Shown piece after piece: positions 25,381-34,663 of a DNA stretch of 64,000 bases. The stretch lies in the NCBI RefSeq assembly GCF_014216315.1, contig NZ_CP045702.1, positions 5,208,001 through 5,272,000 on the forward strand, given 5' to 3'. The stretch is from Streptomyces finlayi. Lineage in GTDB: Bacteria; Actinomycetota; Actinomycetes; Streptomycetales; Streptomycetaceae. The notes under the pieces are model-generated. The model searched no databases. It was not told the DNA's origin and saw nothing but the letters and a program-made list of their open reading frames with translations. Position numbers and translations under genes: made by a program. Position 1 is the first letter of the stretch. Each line of letters opens with the position of its first letter.

Positions 25381-26912
25381 AACACCGTTGCGTTTACGTC
25401 CGCGAGCGGCTCGCAAGTCCGTGCTCGAAGAACGTGACAGTGGTGTGGACGGTGTAGTTCTGGCTGGTCGTGGGGTGTTGTCCGGCGTTCGGGCCGTACT
25501 TGCTGGTGGGGTTCTTTCGGGTGCGGGCCTTGACGCGGTGCCGGTGGCGGGCGGGGTGCAGGGCGTCGAGGACGGCCCGGCCGATGGTGCCGACGAGGTC
25601 GGCGGGTCCCGTCGGGGGCAGGATCGCGGTCGCGGTGGTCACGGTGTCGCCGGCGGTGGTCTGCAGGACGGTGAAGCTGATGCGGTCCATGTCCAGGCCG
25701 GGCCGGGTGCAGGCGGTGTCGGAAGCGGCACGGATCAGGGCCTGGTAGGTGGTGAGCAGGGCGTAGACCTCCTGGTCGAGGCCGGTCAGGCTGCGGGAGC
25801 GCAGGACACGGCCGTCCAGCATCGTTGCCTTGATCGAGAAGTACGTCGTCTCCGACTGCCACCGCTCGTGGTAGAGATCCACGAGCCTGGCAGCTGGGTG
25901 GGCGGCCGGGTCGAGGAGAGTGGTGAGCAGGCGCCACTGCTCGGTGCGGACGGTGCCATCGGCCAGGGTCACGGTGACGGACGCCTCGATGACGCGGACG
26001 GTCAGCATGACGGGCAGGACGCCGTAGCCGATCCGGGCCAGGTAGGAGCCGTCGTCCAGGTGCCGGAAGGGGGTGGGTATGCGGCGGGCGGAGGAGCGCA
26101 CCAGGAACTGGGCGCCGGTGGCCTGGACGTCCCGGGCGAACTCGTTCGCGTCGAAGCCGGCATCGGCCAGCAGGAGCATCGTGCGGTCCAGCACACTCAA
26201 CAGGCGTCCCGCGTAGGTGAGTTCGCCGTCACTCTCGGGGCCGAACGCGGCGGCCAGCACGGCACGGGTGCCACACTCGACCAGGACCACGAGTCGTAGC
26301 AGCGGGTAGCCGAACTCCACGCTCTCGCCCGCCCGCTTGGGATAGCGCCAGGTGAGCGCCTCCTCATCGGGCACGTGCAGCAAGGTGCCGTCCACGGCCA
26401 CGGTCCGAAGCCCCCGATAGAACGAGCCGGCCTGCCCGAGGTGGGCGACGGGTCCGGCGAGGATCTCGAACAGCCGCCGCAGCGGTGCCGCTCCTATCCG
26501 CCGTCGGGCCCGGGACAGCGAGGAGACCGCCGGACGCACCAACGGCAGTCCCTCCAGCCCCGCCGTCAGCTTGCCCCACACGCCCCGATAGGAACAGTCC
26601 TCGAACAGGGCCAGCGCGAGGACGAAATAGACCACCACCCGGGACGGCAGCAGCCGCAGCCGCTTCTCACGTGACCCTGTCTCATCGATCACCGCGTCCA
26701 CCAGTACGAAGTCCACGATCTGGGTCAGCTCGCCCAAGTGGCCGGGCGCGTACACACCCCCGGCCGCCTCGACCGTGCGCGTGATGACAGACTTCTCCTG
26801 CAACGGGACTCCCGATGATCTTCTTGCTCGACACAAGCTGATCTATCAGGACGTCCCGTTGCGTCATTCAACAGGGCTTGACCTGCGACTCAAAACCCAA
26901 ACGCAACGGCGT
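25381..26912. mobile_element. IS4-family insertion sequence with 13-bp target duplication
   Basis: The 1,532-base element has terminal repeats AACACCGTTGCGTTT at its left end and AACGCCGTTGCGTTT (read inward from the right), which match at 14 of 15 positions. The flanking direct repeat TGAACGCCACCCC at 25368-25380 and 26913-26925 is the target-site duplication. A clean duplication and an intact transposase gene point to a recent insertion. IS4-family duplications are commonly 10-13 bases, which fits. Confidence 0.9.
25394..26836 (-). CDS. IS4-family transposase
   Basis: This is a transposase of about 480 residues with an N-terminal transposase domain (about 15-115; LVDAVIDETGSREKRLRLLP, then RGVWGKLTAGLEGL) and a DDE core with a large beta insertion. 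The likely catalytic residues are D in TVAVDGTLLHVPD, D in LLADAGFDANEF and E in the YHERWQSETTY signature (Y-x(2)-R-x(3)-E-x(6)-K type). It is intact and acts on the surrounding element. An upstream in-frame start is possible; the GTG/ATG-type start at 26836 leaves 76 bases to the IS end. Confidence 0.9.
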   Translation of the reverse strand: MCRARRSSGVPLQEKSVITRTVEAAGGVYAPGHLGELTQIVDFVLVDAVIDETGSREKRLRLLPSRVVVYFVLALALFEDCSYRGVWGKLTAGLEGLPLVRPAVSSLSRARRRIGAAPLRRLFEILAGPVAHLGQAGSFYRGLRTVAVDGTLLHVPDEEALTWRYPKRAGESVEFGYPLLRLVVLVECGTRAVLAAAFGPESDGELTYAGRLLSVLDRTMLLLADAGFDANEFARDVQATGAQFLVRSSARRIPTPFRHLDDGSYLARIGYGVLPVMLTVRVIEASVTVTLADGTVRTEQWRLLTTLLDPAAHPAARLVDLYHERWQSETTYFSIKATMLDGRVLRSRSLTGLDQEVYALLTTYQALIRAASDTACTRPGLDMDRISFTVLQTTAGDTVTTATAILPPTGPADLVGTIGRAVLDALHPARHRHRVKARTRKNPTSKYGPNAGQHPTTSQNYTVHTTVTFFEHGLASRSRT

Positions 26913-27352
26913 TGAACGCCACCCCCGCCGCCGACGCCCAGGGAGCCGAAACAGCCGGGCAACGTACCGGCGGCTGTCTGTGCGGCCGTATCCGTTTCAC
27001 CACCCGAGGTCCAGCTGTCTTCCCCCACACCTGTGCCTGCCGCCACTGTCAAAAGCTCGGCGGTACACCGGTGATGTGGTGGGTGGGATTCCAGACGGTC
27101 ACCTGGACCGGTGAAGGCGGCGAGCCGACCTGGTACGAGACCTTCGAAGGCGAGGCGAAACGCGGCTTCTGCCCGACCTGCGGCAGCCGCCTCGCGGCGA
27201 TCGATAGCGATATCCCGGAGATTGGCATCAACGTCACCGCTCTCGACGACACCTGCAGCCCAGACCTCGTGCCGATCCACGCGTCATTCCGAGGCAAAGC
27301 CGTGCACTGGCTGCCACCGGTGCCGGAGAACAAGCACAGCACGGCCGGCTGA
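26912..27352 (+). CDS. GFA-family protein (Gfa/CENP-V zinc fold), rebuilt start
   Basis: This 146-residue protein has the Gfa/CENP-V zinc-binding pattern: GGCLCGRIRF, FPHTCACRHCQKLGG and GFCPTCGSRL. Family members are linked to formaldehyde or S-hydroxymethyl-glutathione metabolism in a few cases; most are unproven. The insertion of the IS4 element moved the native ribosome-binding site and ATG 1.5 kb away, but the last T of the IS plus the duplicated TG creates a TTG in frame with the whole coding sequence. No good ribosome-binding site precedes it, so expression is probably weak or lost. Confidence 0.8.
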   Translation: MNATPAADAQGAETAGQRTGGCLCGRIRFTTRGPAVFPHTCACRHCQKLGGTPVMWWVGFQTVTWTGEGGEPTWYETFEGEAKRGFCPTCGSRLAAIDSDIPEIGINVTALDDTCSPDLVPIHASFRGKAVHWLPPVPENKHSTAG

Positions 27353-27810
27353 CCGACCAAACCGCCCATTGGTCGGCGACACCACCCGCTGTAGCGATGC
27401 CCATCCACCGGACTAAACGGGCGCCCCACGACGGTCTGCTGAAGACCACGCACTGCTCGCGCGGGGACAGGGTGGCCGGGCAGATCCTCCATGCGGGCCG
27501 CACCAGGTTCACTTTGTCTGGATTGATGTACGTCGGTCCGGCGGGTTCCGGGATCTCCACAGCAGTCAGAGAGTAGCGGTCTCCGCCCGCTGCCCCCCGG
27601 CCCGATCGACAGCGAGTGGGGCGCAGGGGGCAGTAGCGGTCAGTTGTCGTCCCATCCAGTCGTCGTGCCGCCGAAGTAGGGTCAGCCCATCTTCTGTAAC
27701 GGGGCCGGTGCTGTCAGTGGCACCATTTACATTTTGGTGTGCGGACCAGCACCGTCACTGGTCAGTCTCTCAGCGGGTGCCTTGCGCCCGTGCTAGGAAG
27801 GACAACTCAA
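27353..27810. other. intergenic region before the type I restriction genes
   Basis: I see no supported gene in these 458 bases. Minus-strand open frames here have no ribosome-binding site or domain. The base composition becomes more AT-rich towards 27730 (ATTTACATTTTGG), where the promoter of the restriction-modification operon should lie, but no clear hexamers can be assigned. Confidence 0.4.
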
Positions 27811-29790
27811 GTGGTCGACCTGCAGAAGGACGTCTGGGCCGTCGCCGACACGCTGCGCGGGGTCTATGCCCGCAACAAGGCGGGTGACGTCATCCTGCCC
27901 ATGACGATCTTGCGGCGCCTCGAGTGCGTCATGGCGCCCCACCGCGCCCAGGTCGCCGCGATTGTTGCTCAGCAGCCGAACGAGACGCTGCGTGTGAAAA
28001 TGATCAAGTCCTTCACTGGGGGCGTGAAGTTCTACAACACGACGACGCACACCCTGGCCACGGTGTACGACTCCGGCGACGACATGGCCGACAACCTGCT
28101 GGAATACGTGCGCGGGTTCAGCAAGGACATCGACGTCTTCGCGAACTTCCACCTGCCCCAGCACATCGAGCGGATGAGGAAGGGCGGCATCCTCGCCACG
28201 ATTGTCCGCCAGTTCCGCGACCTCGACCTATCTCCCGAGACTGTGCCGAACTCCAAGATGGGCGAGTTGTTCGAGCACCTCATCTACATGGACTTCGAGT
28301 CGTCCAACGCTGAGTCCGGTGATCACTACACGCCACGCGACGCGATCAATTTGCTTGTCGATTTGCTGTTCGCCGAGGACGATAACGCGCTGGCCGGCGA
28401 CGCCATCCGCAGCATTTACGACCCCACCGTCGGCACCGGCGGCATGCTCAGCGTGGCAGAGGAGCACCTGCAGCGCATGAACTTGGATGCGGAGCTTCTC
28501 CTGTACGGGCAGGAACTGCGATCCGAGTCGTACGCCATGTGCCGCTCCGACATGCTCGCCAAGGGCCAGAATCCCCAGAACATTGTCCTGGGCAACACCC
28601 TGACCAACGATCTGTTCCCAGACGACAAGTTCAACTACATCCTCTCAAACCCGCCCTACGGCGTGGACTGGAAGAACATCGCCGAGGACGTGGAGAAGGA
28701 ACATAAGAAGGGCTTCAGCGGTCGCTTCGGAGCTGGCCTGCCCCCGACGTCTGATGGTGCTTTGCTGTTTGTGCAACACGCGATCACCAAGATGAACCCC
28801 GCTGACAGCCAGGACGGCGGCGCCCGCGCCGGCATCGTCTTGAATGGCTCTCCCCTGTTCTCCGGCGGTGCCGGGAGCGGCTCCAGCAGCATCCGGGGAT
28901 GGCTGCTGGAGAAGGACTTGATCGAAGCCATCGTCGCGCTGCCAAACGATATGTTCTACAACACCGGCATCCCCACTTACCTGTGGGTCTTCGACAACAA
29001 AAAGCGCACCGAACGCAAGGGCAAGGTGCAGCTTATCGATGCCACCGATCTGGGCGCCAAGATGCGCAAGTCGTTGGGCTCCAAGCGCGTTGAGATCGAC
29101 GAGGCCGCTCGTGAGCGAGTTTTGCAGCAGTATGCGGCCATGGAGTCCTCGGACACGTCCAAGATCTTCGATAACCTCGATTTCGCCTCCTGGCAGATCA
29201 CCGTCGAACGGCCCATGCGCCGAAATTTCGAGACGACCCCAGAGCGCGTTTCCCTCGTTAGCGAGCACAAGTCCCTCGGTGACGTCGATGGCCTCAGCGG
29301 CGCCCTCATCTCCTTCAATGGGGGGAAATACCTCAACCGCGAGAAATTTCTCGCCGACTTGGGCAAGCACCTCGGTTCGCGGGGAATTAACCTAACCTCT
29401 GCGCAGCGCAAGGCTCTGTGGCAGACGCTCGGCGAGCGCGACGATAGCGCCGACATCTGCCGTTTCCCGTCCGGCAAGAACAAGGGCGAGCCAGAGCCCG
29501 ACATCCCCCTTCGCGATACCGAAAACATTCCATTTGGTTGGGATGGGAACCCCAAGAGCCACGACGCTAAGGAGGCCACTATCAAGGCGTACTTCGAAGC
29601 AGAGGTGAAGCCCCACTTCAAGGACGCCTGGATCGACTACACCAAGACCAAGGTGGGCTACGAAATTCCCTTCCCCCTCCATTTCTACAAGTACGTGCCT
29701 CCGCGTGCTCTTGCTGACATTGACGCTGACCTCGACGAGTCCCTGCAGGAGATCCTCGGCCTGCTGCGCAAGGTGGAGGAGGGGAAGTGA
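27811..29790 (+). CDS. hsdM: type I restriction-modification methyltransferase subunit HsdM
   Basis: This 659-residue subunit methylates adenine in the complex M2S1 and takes part in R2M2S1 restriction. The GTG at 27811 is chosen because GGAAGGA lies 8 bases upstream. An N-terminal helical HsdM domain (LQKDVWAVADTLRGVYARNK...) is followed by the N6-MTase core with SAM motif YDPTVGTGGM (about 205-214) and catalytic motif LSNPPYG (about 278-284). The long C-terminal part contacts HsdS. The stop overlaps the HsdS start. Base composition is somewhat less GC-rich than that of the neighbours, which suggests separate acquisition. Confidence 0.93.
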   Translation: MVDLQKDVWAVADTLRGVYARNKAGDVILPMTILRRLECVMAPHRAQVAAIVAQQPNETLRVKMIKSFTGGVKFYNTTTHTLATVYDSGDDMADNLLEYVRGFSKDIDVFANFHLPQHIERMRKGGILATIVRQFRDLDLSPETVPNSKMGELFEHLIYMDFESSNAESGDHYTPRDAINLLVDLLFAEDDNALAGDAIRSIYDPTVGTGGMLSVAEEHLQRMNLDAELLLYGQELRSESYAMCRSDMLAKGQNPQNIVLGNTLTNDLFPDDKFNYILSNPPYGVDWKNIAEDVEKEHKKGFSGRFGAGLPPTSDGALLFVQHAITKMNPADSQDGGARAGIVLNGSPLFSGGAGSGSSSIRGWLLEKDLIEAIVALPNDMFYNTGIPTYLWVFDNKKRTERKGKVQLIDATDLGAKMRKSLGSKRVEIDEAARERVLQQYAAMESSDTSKIFDNLDFASWQITVERPMRRNFETTPERVSLVSEHKSLGDVDGLSGALISFNGGKYLNREKFLADLGKHLGSRGINLTSAQRKALWQTLGERDDSADICRFPSGKNKGEPEPDIPLRDTENIPFGWDGNPKSHDAKEATIKAYFEAEVKPHFKDAWIDYTKTKVGYEIPFPLHFYKYVPPRALADIDADLDESLQEILGLLRKVEEGK

Positions 29791-31058
29791 GCACCCCTCT
29801 TCCCTGGGGAGACACCCAGCCGCCGTGGACATTCGGTCAGGTCAAGCATCAGGGCAGCGTCACCCTAGGCAAGATGCTCCAGACGAAAGGCGCTGGGCAA
29901 GATGCCTTGGCTCCATACATGAGGGCCGCCAACGTCCAGCCTGACGGCGTGCTCTCGCTGGACGGCGTGAAGGAAATGTGGTTCTCGCCCCGTGAACTGA
30001 AAGATCTGAGTTTGCAACAGGGCGACGTCGTTGTGGTCGAGGGCGGACAGGGTGGCTTTGGCCGTGCCGCGTACGTCGGTGAAGACCTTGAAGGCTGGGG
30101 ATTTCAGAACTCGATCAACCGAATCAGGCCGAATGCTGGGAACGACGGACGCTTTCTTACCTACTATCTGATTGCCCTGCGTGCCACGGGGTACATCCGG
30201 AGATACTGCAACATCGTCTCCATGCCGCATCTGACAGCCGAGAAGCTAGCCGCCATTCCCCTCCCGCTCCCTTCTGGCCATGAGCAGCGTGCGATCACTG
30301 GCTACCTGGATCGTGAGACTGCGGAGATCGACAGCCTAATTGCCGCGCAGGAGAGGTTCATCGGGCTGTTGCAGGAACGGCGTCAAGCTGTCGTAGAGCA
30401 CGAGCTTTCGGAGGTTGCGGCGGCGGTGCCCGGTACACGGCTGAAGCATCTGGTGCGGTCCGTTCGGCAAGGGTGGAGCCCACAGTGTTTTCCTTGGCCC
30501 GGTGATGGAGTCCAGACCTGGGCAGTCCTGAAGGCCGGGGCCGCCAACCGTGGGCTCTTCCGCCCGGAAGAAAATAAGGTACTCCCAGAAGACCTGGAGC
30601 CGCGTCCTTCAACCGTGGTAAGACGTGGCGATCTCGTAGTCTCCCGGGCTAACACCCGAGACCTTGTCGGTAGCGCGGCAGTGGTGTGCGGGGACTACCC
30701 GCGGCTCATGCTGAGCGACAAGCTCTACGCTCTCGCCCTTGACGAGTCCAAGGCATTGCCGCGGTATGTCGCGCATCTAATGGCCAGCCGCCGAATCAGG
30801 GGTTTGATCGAAGTGGCCGCTTCTGGCGCGAGCTCTTCGATGCAGAACATCAGCAGGGATCAGATCGTGAATCTTCCGATGCATGTTCCGGAGCTAGCCG
30901 AACAGCGTCGCATCCTCGAACGCTTGGATCGCGAGGCAACGAATTTCGACACCCTAATCGCGAAGACGCAGCGACACGTTGAGCTTGCCAGGGAGCGGCG
31001 CAGGGCGCTCATCACTGCGGCCGTGACCGGACAGATCGACATCACTAAGGGGGCCTGA
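29787..31058 (+). CDS. hsdS: type I specificity subunit HsdS
   Basis: This 423-residue subunit sets the recognition sequence. Two target-recognition domains (about 15-150 and 215-360) alternate with two conserved helical spacers: EQRAITGYLDRETAEIDSLI and EQRRILERLDREATNFDTLI, the latter followed by RERRRALITAAVTGQID. The repeat of these spacers is the typical pseudo-symmetry of HsdS. It overlaps HsdM by GTGA. The central codons are clearly more AT-rich than the surroundings, as is usual for recombining specificity genes. Confidence 0.92.
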   Translation: MSTPLPWGDTQPPWTFGQVKHQGSVTLGKMLQTKGAGQDALAPYMRAANVQPDGVLSLDGVKEMWFSPRELKDLSLQQGDVVVVEGGQGGFGRAAYVGEDLEGWGFQNSINRIRPNAGNDGRFLTYYLIALRATGYIRRYCNIVSMPHLTAEKLAAIPLPLPSGHEQRAITGYLDRETAEIDSLIAAQERFIGLLQERRQAVVEHELSEVAAAVPGTRLKHLVRSVRQGWSPQCFPWPGDGVQTWAVLKAGAANRGLFRPEENKVLPEDLEPRPSTVVRRGDLVVSRANTRDLVGSAAVVCGDYPRLMLSDKLYALALDESKALPRYVAHLMASRRIRGLIEVAASGASSSMQNISRDQIVNLPMHVPELAEQRRILERLDREATNFDTLIAKTQRHVELARERRRALITAAVTGQIDITKGA

Positions 31059-31061
31059 GCC

Positions 31062-34000
31062 GTGGTGGACTTGACGTATGAGGAGCGGTTCGAGCGGCAA
31101 ATCTGTGAGCACCTCGAGGCTCACGGGTGGCTGTACTCACCGAACGGGGAGGGGTATGACGCGGAGCGTGCCCTGTTCCCGGAGGACTTGTTCGACTGGT
31201 TTGAGGACCTGGACCCTCAGGCGTGGAAGCGCAGTACGGGTTCCGGCCCGCGGGCGGAACCGGCGAAGGAGGCTTTGCTGGACCTGGTCGTGCAGCTGCG
31301 CTCCACACCGTTGGACAACAAGGGCGGTGGCCCTGGCGGAACCCTGCAGTTGCTGCGCTCGGACGTTCCCATAGGGCTGCGGGACGAGCTGAAGATGGTC
31401 CAGTGGCGCCCGGCGGACCCGACGAACGGCACCCGCATGGCCGCCTACGGCAAGGTGCGCCTGCGGATCATGCGGCAGGTGTACTACTCGCGGCAGAAGC
31501 CACACGACAGCATCGATCTGGTCGCGTTCATCAACGGCATCCCGGTTGCCACGTTCGAGCTGAAGACCAACTTCAAGCAGTCGATCGACGCCGCGGTCAA
31601 GCAGTACGCCCAGGACCGCAAGCCCAAGGGAGAGCCACTGCTGGCGTTCGGCACCGGGGCGCTCGTGCACTTCGTGGTCACCGAGTCCGAGGTCCGTATG
31701 ACCACCCAACTGGACGGTGACAACACCTACTTCCTGCCATTCAACAAGGGCAACAACGGTGGCGCGGGCAACCCAGTCAACGAGCACGGGCCGGCCACCG
31801 CATATCTGTGGGAGCAAGTGATGGCCCGCGACACGTGGCTGGACATCTTTGGGTCCACGCTGTTCGTGGACGTTAAGACCAGCACGAACGCGATTACGCG
31901 GGAGCGTAAGACCTCGACCAACGTGATATTCCCGCGCTTCCACCAGTGGCAGGCCGTCTCGCGGATGGTCGAGCAGATCAATGCTGAGAACGTGGGTGGA
32001 CGGTTCCTCATCCAGCACTCAGCAGGGTCGGGCAAGACGAATACGATCGGATGGACCGCACACCGCCTGTCGAACCTGCACGACCACACCGGGCGCAAGG
32101 TCTTCGACACGGTGCTGGTGATCACCGACCGCACGGTGCTCGACGATCAGATGCAGCGCGCGGTCCTGCAGATCGAGGGCAAGCCGGACTACGTCTACAA
32201 CGTCGACAAGCGGGCCCGCACCGACGAAGGCTCCAAGTCCCGTGCCCTACTTAAGGCACTTCAGGACCGTCGCCGCATCGTGGTGGTGACCATCCAGACC
32301 TTCCCGGCTGTGCTCAAGCTTCTGGCGCAGGACGACTCTCTGGCCGGGCACCGGTTCGCGGTCATCGCGGACGAGGCACACTCCTCGCAGGCCGGCGCCA
32401 CGGCAAAGAAGGTGCGTCAGGTCCTGCGCGCCGGAGGCCAGGAAGTCGACGAGGGGGCAGAGGTCGACACCGAGGACACGATCAACGTGTTTGCCGATGC
32501 CCCGACCCCCAACGTGTCGTTCTTCGCGTTCACCGCTACCCCGAAGCCCAAGACGATCGAACTGTTCGGGCGCCGCAAGACGCCCGAGGCTAAGCCCTCC
32601 GCATTCGACGTGTACTCGATGAAGCAGGCCATTCAGGAAGGATTCATCCTGAACGTCCTGCCTCGTTACCAGAACTACGGGACCGTTTACCAGATCGCCG
32701 AAGCAATCAAGAAGAACGGTGTCAACGTCTCCGCCGACGACGAGGACAACCTGGTCGAGAAGACCGCGGCGGCCAAAGCATTGAAGCGGTTCGTGCGCCT
32801 GCATCCGACGAACATCGCCCAGAAGGTCGAGATCATCGTCGAGCACTTCCGGGTCAATGTGGCCGGTCTGCTCGACGGCCACGCGAAGGCCATGATCGTG
32901 ACATCGGAGCGCAAGCACGCGCTGCGGTACAAGCTGGCAATCGACAGGTATATCAAGTCCAAGGGGTACGACCTGGGCACCCTTGTCGCCTTCTCCGGAA
33001 CCCTTGACGACCCTGAGTCCGGTATTCACGACGAGGTCTCCGAAGCCAAGATGAACCCAGGTGCAGGACTGGACCTAGCCGAAGCTTTCACCGAGCCTAA
33101 TTACCGCGTCATGATAGCCGCGGACAAGTTCCAGACCGGGTTCGATCAACCGTTACTGTGCGCGATGTATGTCGACAAGCGTCTGGACGGCATCCAAGCG
33201 GTGCAGACCCTCTCACGCCTGAACCGTACCTTCCGGACGGGCAACCTGGTGAAGGACAGGGTATTCATCCTTGATTTCATCAACGAGCCAAAGGACATCC
33301 AGGCTGCCTTCGCGCCGTACTACGAAGAAGCCGAGATCGAAACCGAGACCAACCCCAACCAACTCCACGTGCTGGCAATGGGGCTGCGCACCTTCGGAAT
33401 CTTCGACACTCAGGACGTGGACCAGTTCATTCGAGGCGCTCAGGCGAGTGACCGCAACGCGATCACAGCCGCGATGAGTCGGGCCCAGGACCGGTTCGCC
33501 CACGCATGGGATCAGGCCCAGGGTGACGAGGACACTCAGGCGGAGGAGCGGCTGGAGCAGTTCCGTAAGAACGTCTCCTCGTTCGTGCGGCTGTACGACT
33601 TCCTGTCCCAGGTGTACGACTACTCAGGCTCCCCACTGGAAGACCTGTGTGCGTTCTGCCGTGAATTGGCCCAATGGATCCACGCCGAGCGAACCCACGA
33701 TGACATCGACATCTCAAGCGCTCGGCTGGTAGCTATCGAGCAGAAGGACAAGGGCCTCACGAACGCCTCGGTCACCGAGAAGGGCGACAAGCTGACGGGG
33801 CCGAGCGCGCTGGGCACGGCCAAGGTGAAGGACCCCGAAATGGTCCCGCTACTTGAGGTCATCGACACCCTCAACACCCTGTTCGACGATCTGTCGGAGT
33901 CCGCTGTCGCCGGTCTGATGGCGCTTGTCATCCAAGCTGCGAAGTCGGATGAGGTGCTGAGGTCGCGGGCGCTGGAGAACAGCCTGGAGAACTTCTTGAA

Positions 34001-34163
34001 GTCCGAGAAGGTTCGTGACCGGATCCTCGACACCCTGCTTGCTGCCTCCGGTGAGCTAGGGAGGGTAGTGGCCGAGGTCGTCGGCGACGGCAAGGGCCTG
34101 GACAGCATCATTGCAGGCGCCTTCCATGGTGTGCGCCTGGACGCGGGGCAGGAGGGCATCTGA
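31062..34163 (+). CDS. hsdR: type I restriction endonuclease subunit HsdR
   Basis: This is a 1,033-residue translocase/nuclease. The N-terminal PD-(D/E)xK nuclease has YDAERALFPEDLFDWFED early and the catalytic TFELKTNF at about 165. The SF2 helicase follows with Walker A QHSAGSGKTNTI (about 310), DEAH box VIADEAHSSQAG (about 430) and later motifs such as TATPKPKT and FQTGFDQPLLCAMYVDKRL. The C-terminal helical part binds the methylase core. Length and motif order are complete, so the system looks functional. The GTG start lies 4 bases after the HsdS stop. Confidence 0.93.
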   Translation: MVDLTYEERFERQICEHLEAHGWLYSPNGEGYDAERALFPEDLFDWFEDLDPQAWKRSTGSGPRAEPAKEALLDLVVQLRSTPLDNKGGGPGGTLQLLRSDVPIGLRDELKMVQWRPADPTNGTRMAAYGKVRLRIMRQVYYSRQKPHDSIDLVAFINGIPVATFELKTNFKQSIDAAVKQYAQDRKPKGEPLLAFGTGALVHFVVTESEVRMTTQLDGDNTYFLPFNKGNNGGAGNPVNEHGPATAYLWEQVMARDTWLDIFGSTLFVDVKTSTNAITRERKTSTNVIFPRFHQWQAVSRMVEQINAENVGGRFLIQHSAGSGKTNTIGWTAHRLSNLHDHTGRKVFDTVLVITDRTVLDDQMQRAVLQIEGKPDYVYNVDKRARTDEGSKSRALLKALQDRRRIVVVTIQTFPAVLKLLAQDDSLAGHRFAVIADEAHSSQAGATAKKVRQVLRAGGQEVDEGAEVDTEDTINVFADAPTPNVSFFAFTATPKPKTIELFGRRKTPEAKPSAFDVYSMKQAIQEGFILNVLPRYQNYGTVYQIAEAIKKNGVNVSADDEDNLVEKTAAAKALKRFVRLHPTNIAQKVEIIVEHFRVNVAGLLDGHAKAMIVTSERKHALRYKLAIDRYIKSKGYDLGTLVAFSGTLDDPESGIHDEVSEAKMNPGAGLDLAEAFTEPNYRVMIAADKFQTGFDQPLLCAMYVDKRLDGIQAVQTLSRLNRTFRTGNLVKDRVFILDFINEPKDIQAAFAPYYEEAEIETETNPNQLHVLAMGLRTFGIFDTQDVDQFIRGAQASDRNAITAAMSRAQDRFAHAWDQAQGDEDTQAEERLEQFRKNVSSFVRLYDFLSQVYDYSGSPLEDLCAFCRELAQWIHAERTHDDIDISSARLVAIEQKDKGLTNASVTEKGDKLTGPSALGTAKVKDPEMVPLLEVIDTLNTLFDDLSESAVAGLMALVIQAAKSDEVLRSRALENSLENFLKSEKVRDRILDTLLAASGELGRVVAEVVGDGKGLDSIIAGAFHGVRLDAGQEGI

Positions 34164-34298
34164 GAAAGGGGCGAAGCCCTCTGCGCTTGGGCCGGGACGG
34201 TCATCGCGTCGTCGCCATGACTGGCCGCACCAGTCGTATTCGGCGCGGATGCTGAAGCGCCCGATGCGCTTTCGCTGAACTGCGCGTGCGTCGTCCTT

Positions 34299-34538
34299 CT
34301 ACCGGCGCCCGTGTGGCGCGCGGTCGGCGGGCTGCGCCGTCCAGGCCGTGGGGGCGAGGAACTGGTGCGCGCCCCGCAGTGTGGTGCGCACCTTGCGCTG
34401 TGTCGAGCGGCTGTCGAGGCGGATGTCGAGGGGGCCGGGAAGGATGCTGTCGGCCCGTAGGCCGGTGGGCAGTCGCGATGCGTCGAGTCCGTCGCGTCGA
34501 GCGATGAGCACGCCCAGCTCGTACCGGCTGAGAGCCTG
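34299..34538 (-). pseudogene. 3' part of a small gene broken by an IS3 element
   Basis: About 79 codons remain on this side, reading from the IS edge: TQALSRYELGVLIARRDGLD..., ending HGRR. The other end of the same gene appears to lie at 37226-37287 on the far side of the IS3 element. Joined, the reading is ...RSKIWETPQALSRYELGVLI, in phase if one base is lost at the junction. I do not recognise the family. Confidence 0.5.
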
Positions 34539-34568
34539 TGTCAAGCCCCGGGTTTTGTAGAGAGTCGA

Positions 34569-34663
34569 TCAGCTGGTTGTGACTGAGGTCGTTGAGGGTG
34601 CGGGTGTTGCGTTCAGGGTCTCGTATTCGGCGGGCGGGACATGGCCGAGCTCGCCGTGGAGGC
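34569..34663 (-). pseudogene. IS3 OrfB, C-terminal fragment
   Basis: This stretch encodes the end of an IS3 integrase-type transposase (HGELGHVPPAEYETLNATP, then a Thr/Ser-rich end). It is cut off from the body of OrfB by the ISAs1 element. The 9-base repeat at its upstream edge is the target duplication. Confidence 0.85.

Noticed and set aside
27234..27560. 108-residue minus-strand frame overlapping the Gfa-like gene
   Set aside because: It partly overlaps a real zinc-fold gene and has no ribosome-binding site; a short stretch looks protein-like but is too little to call.
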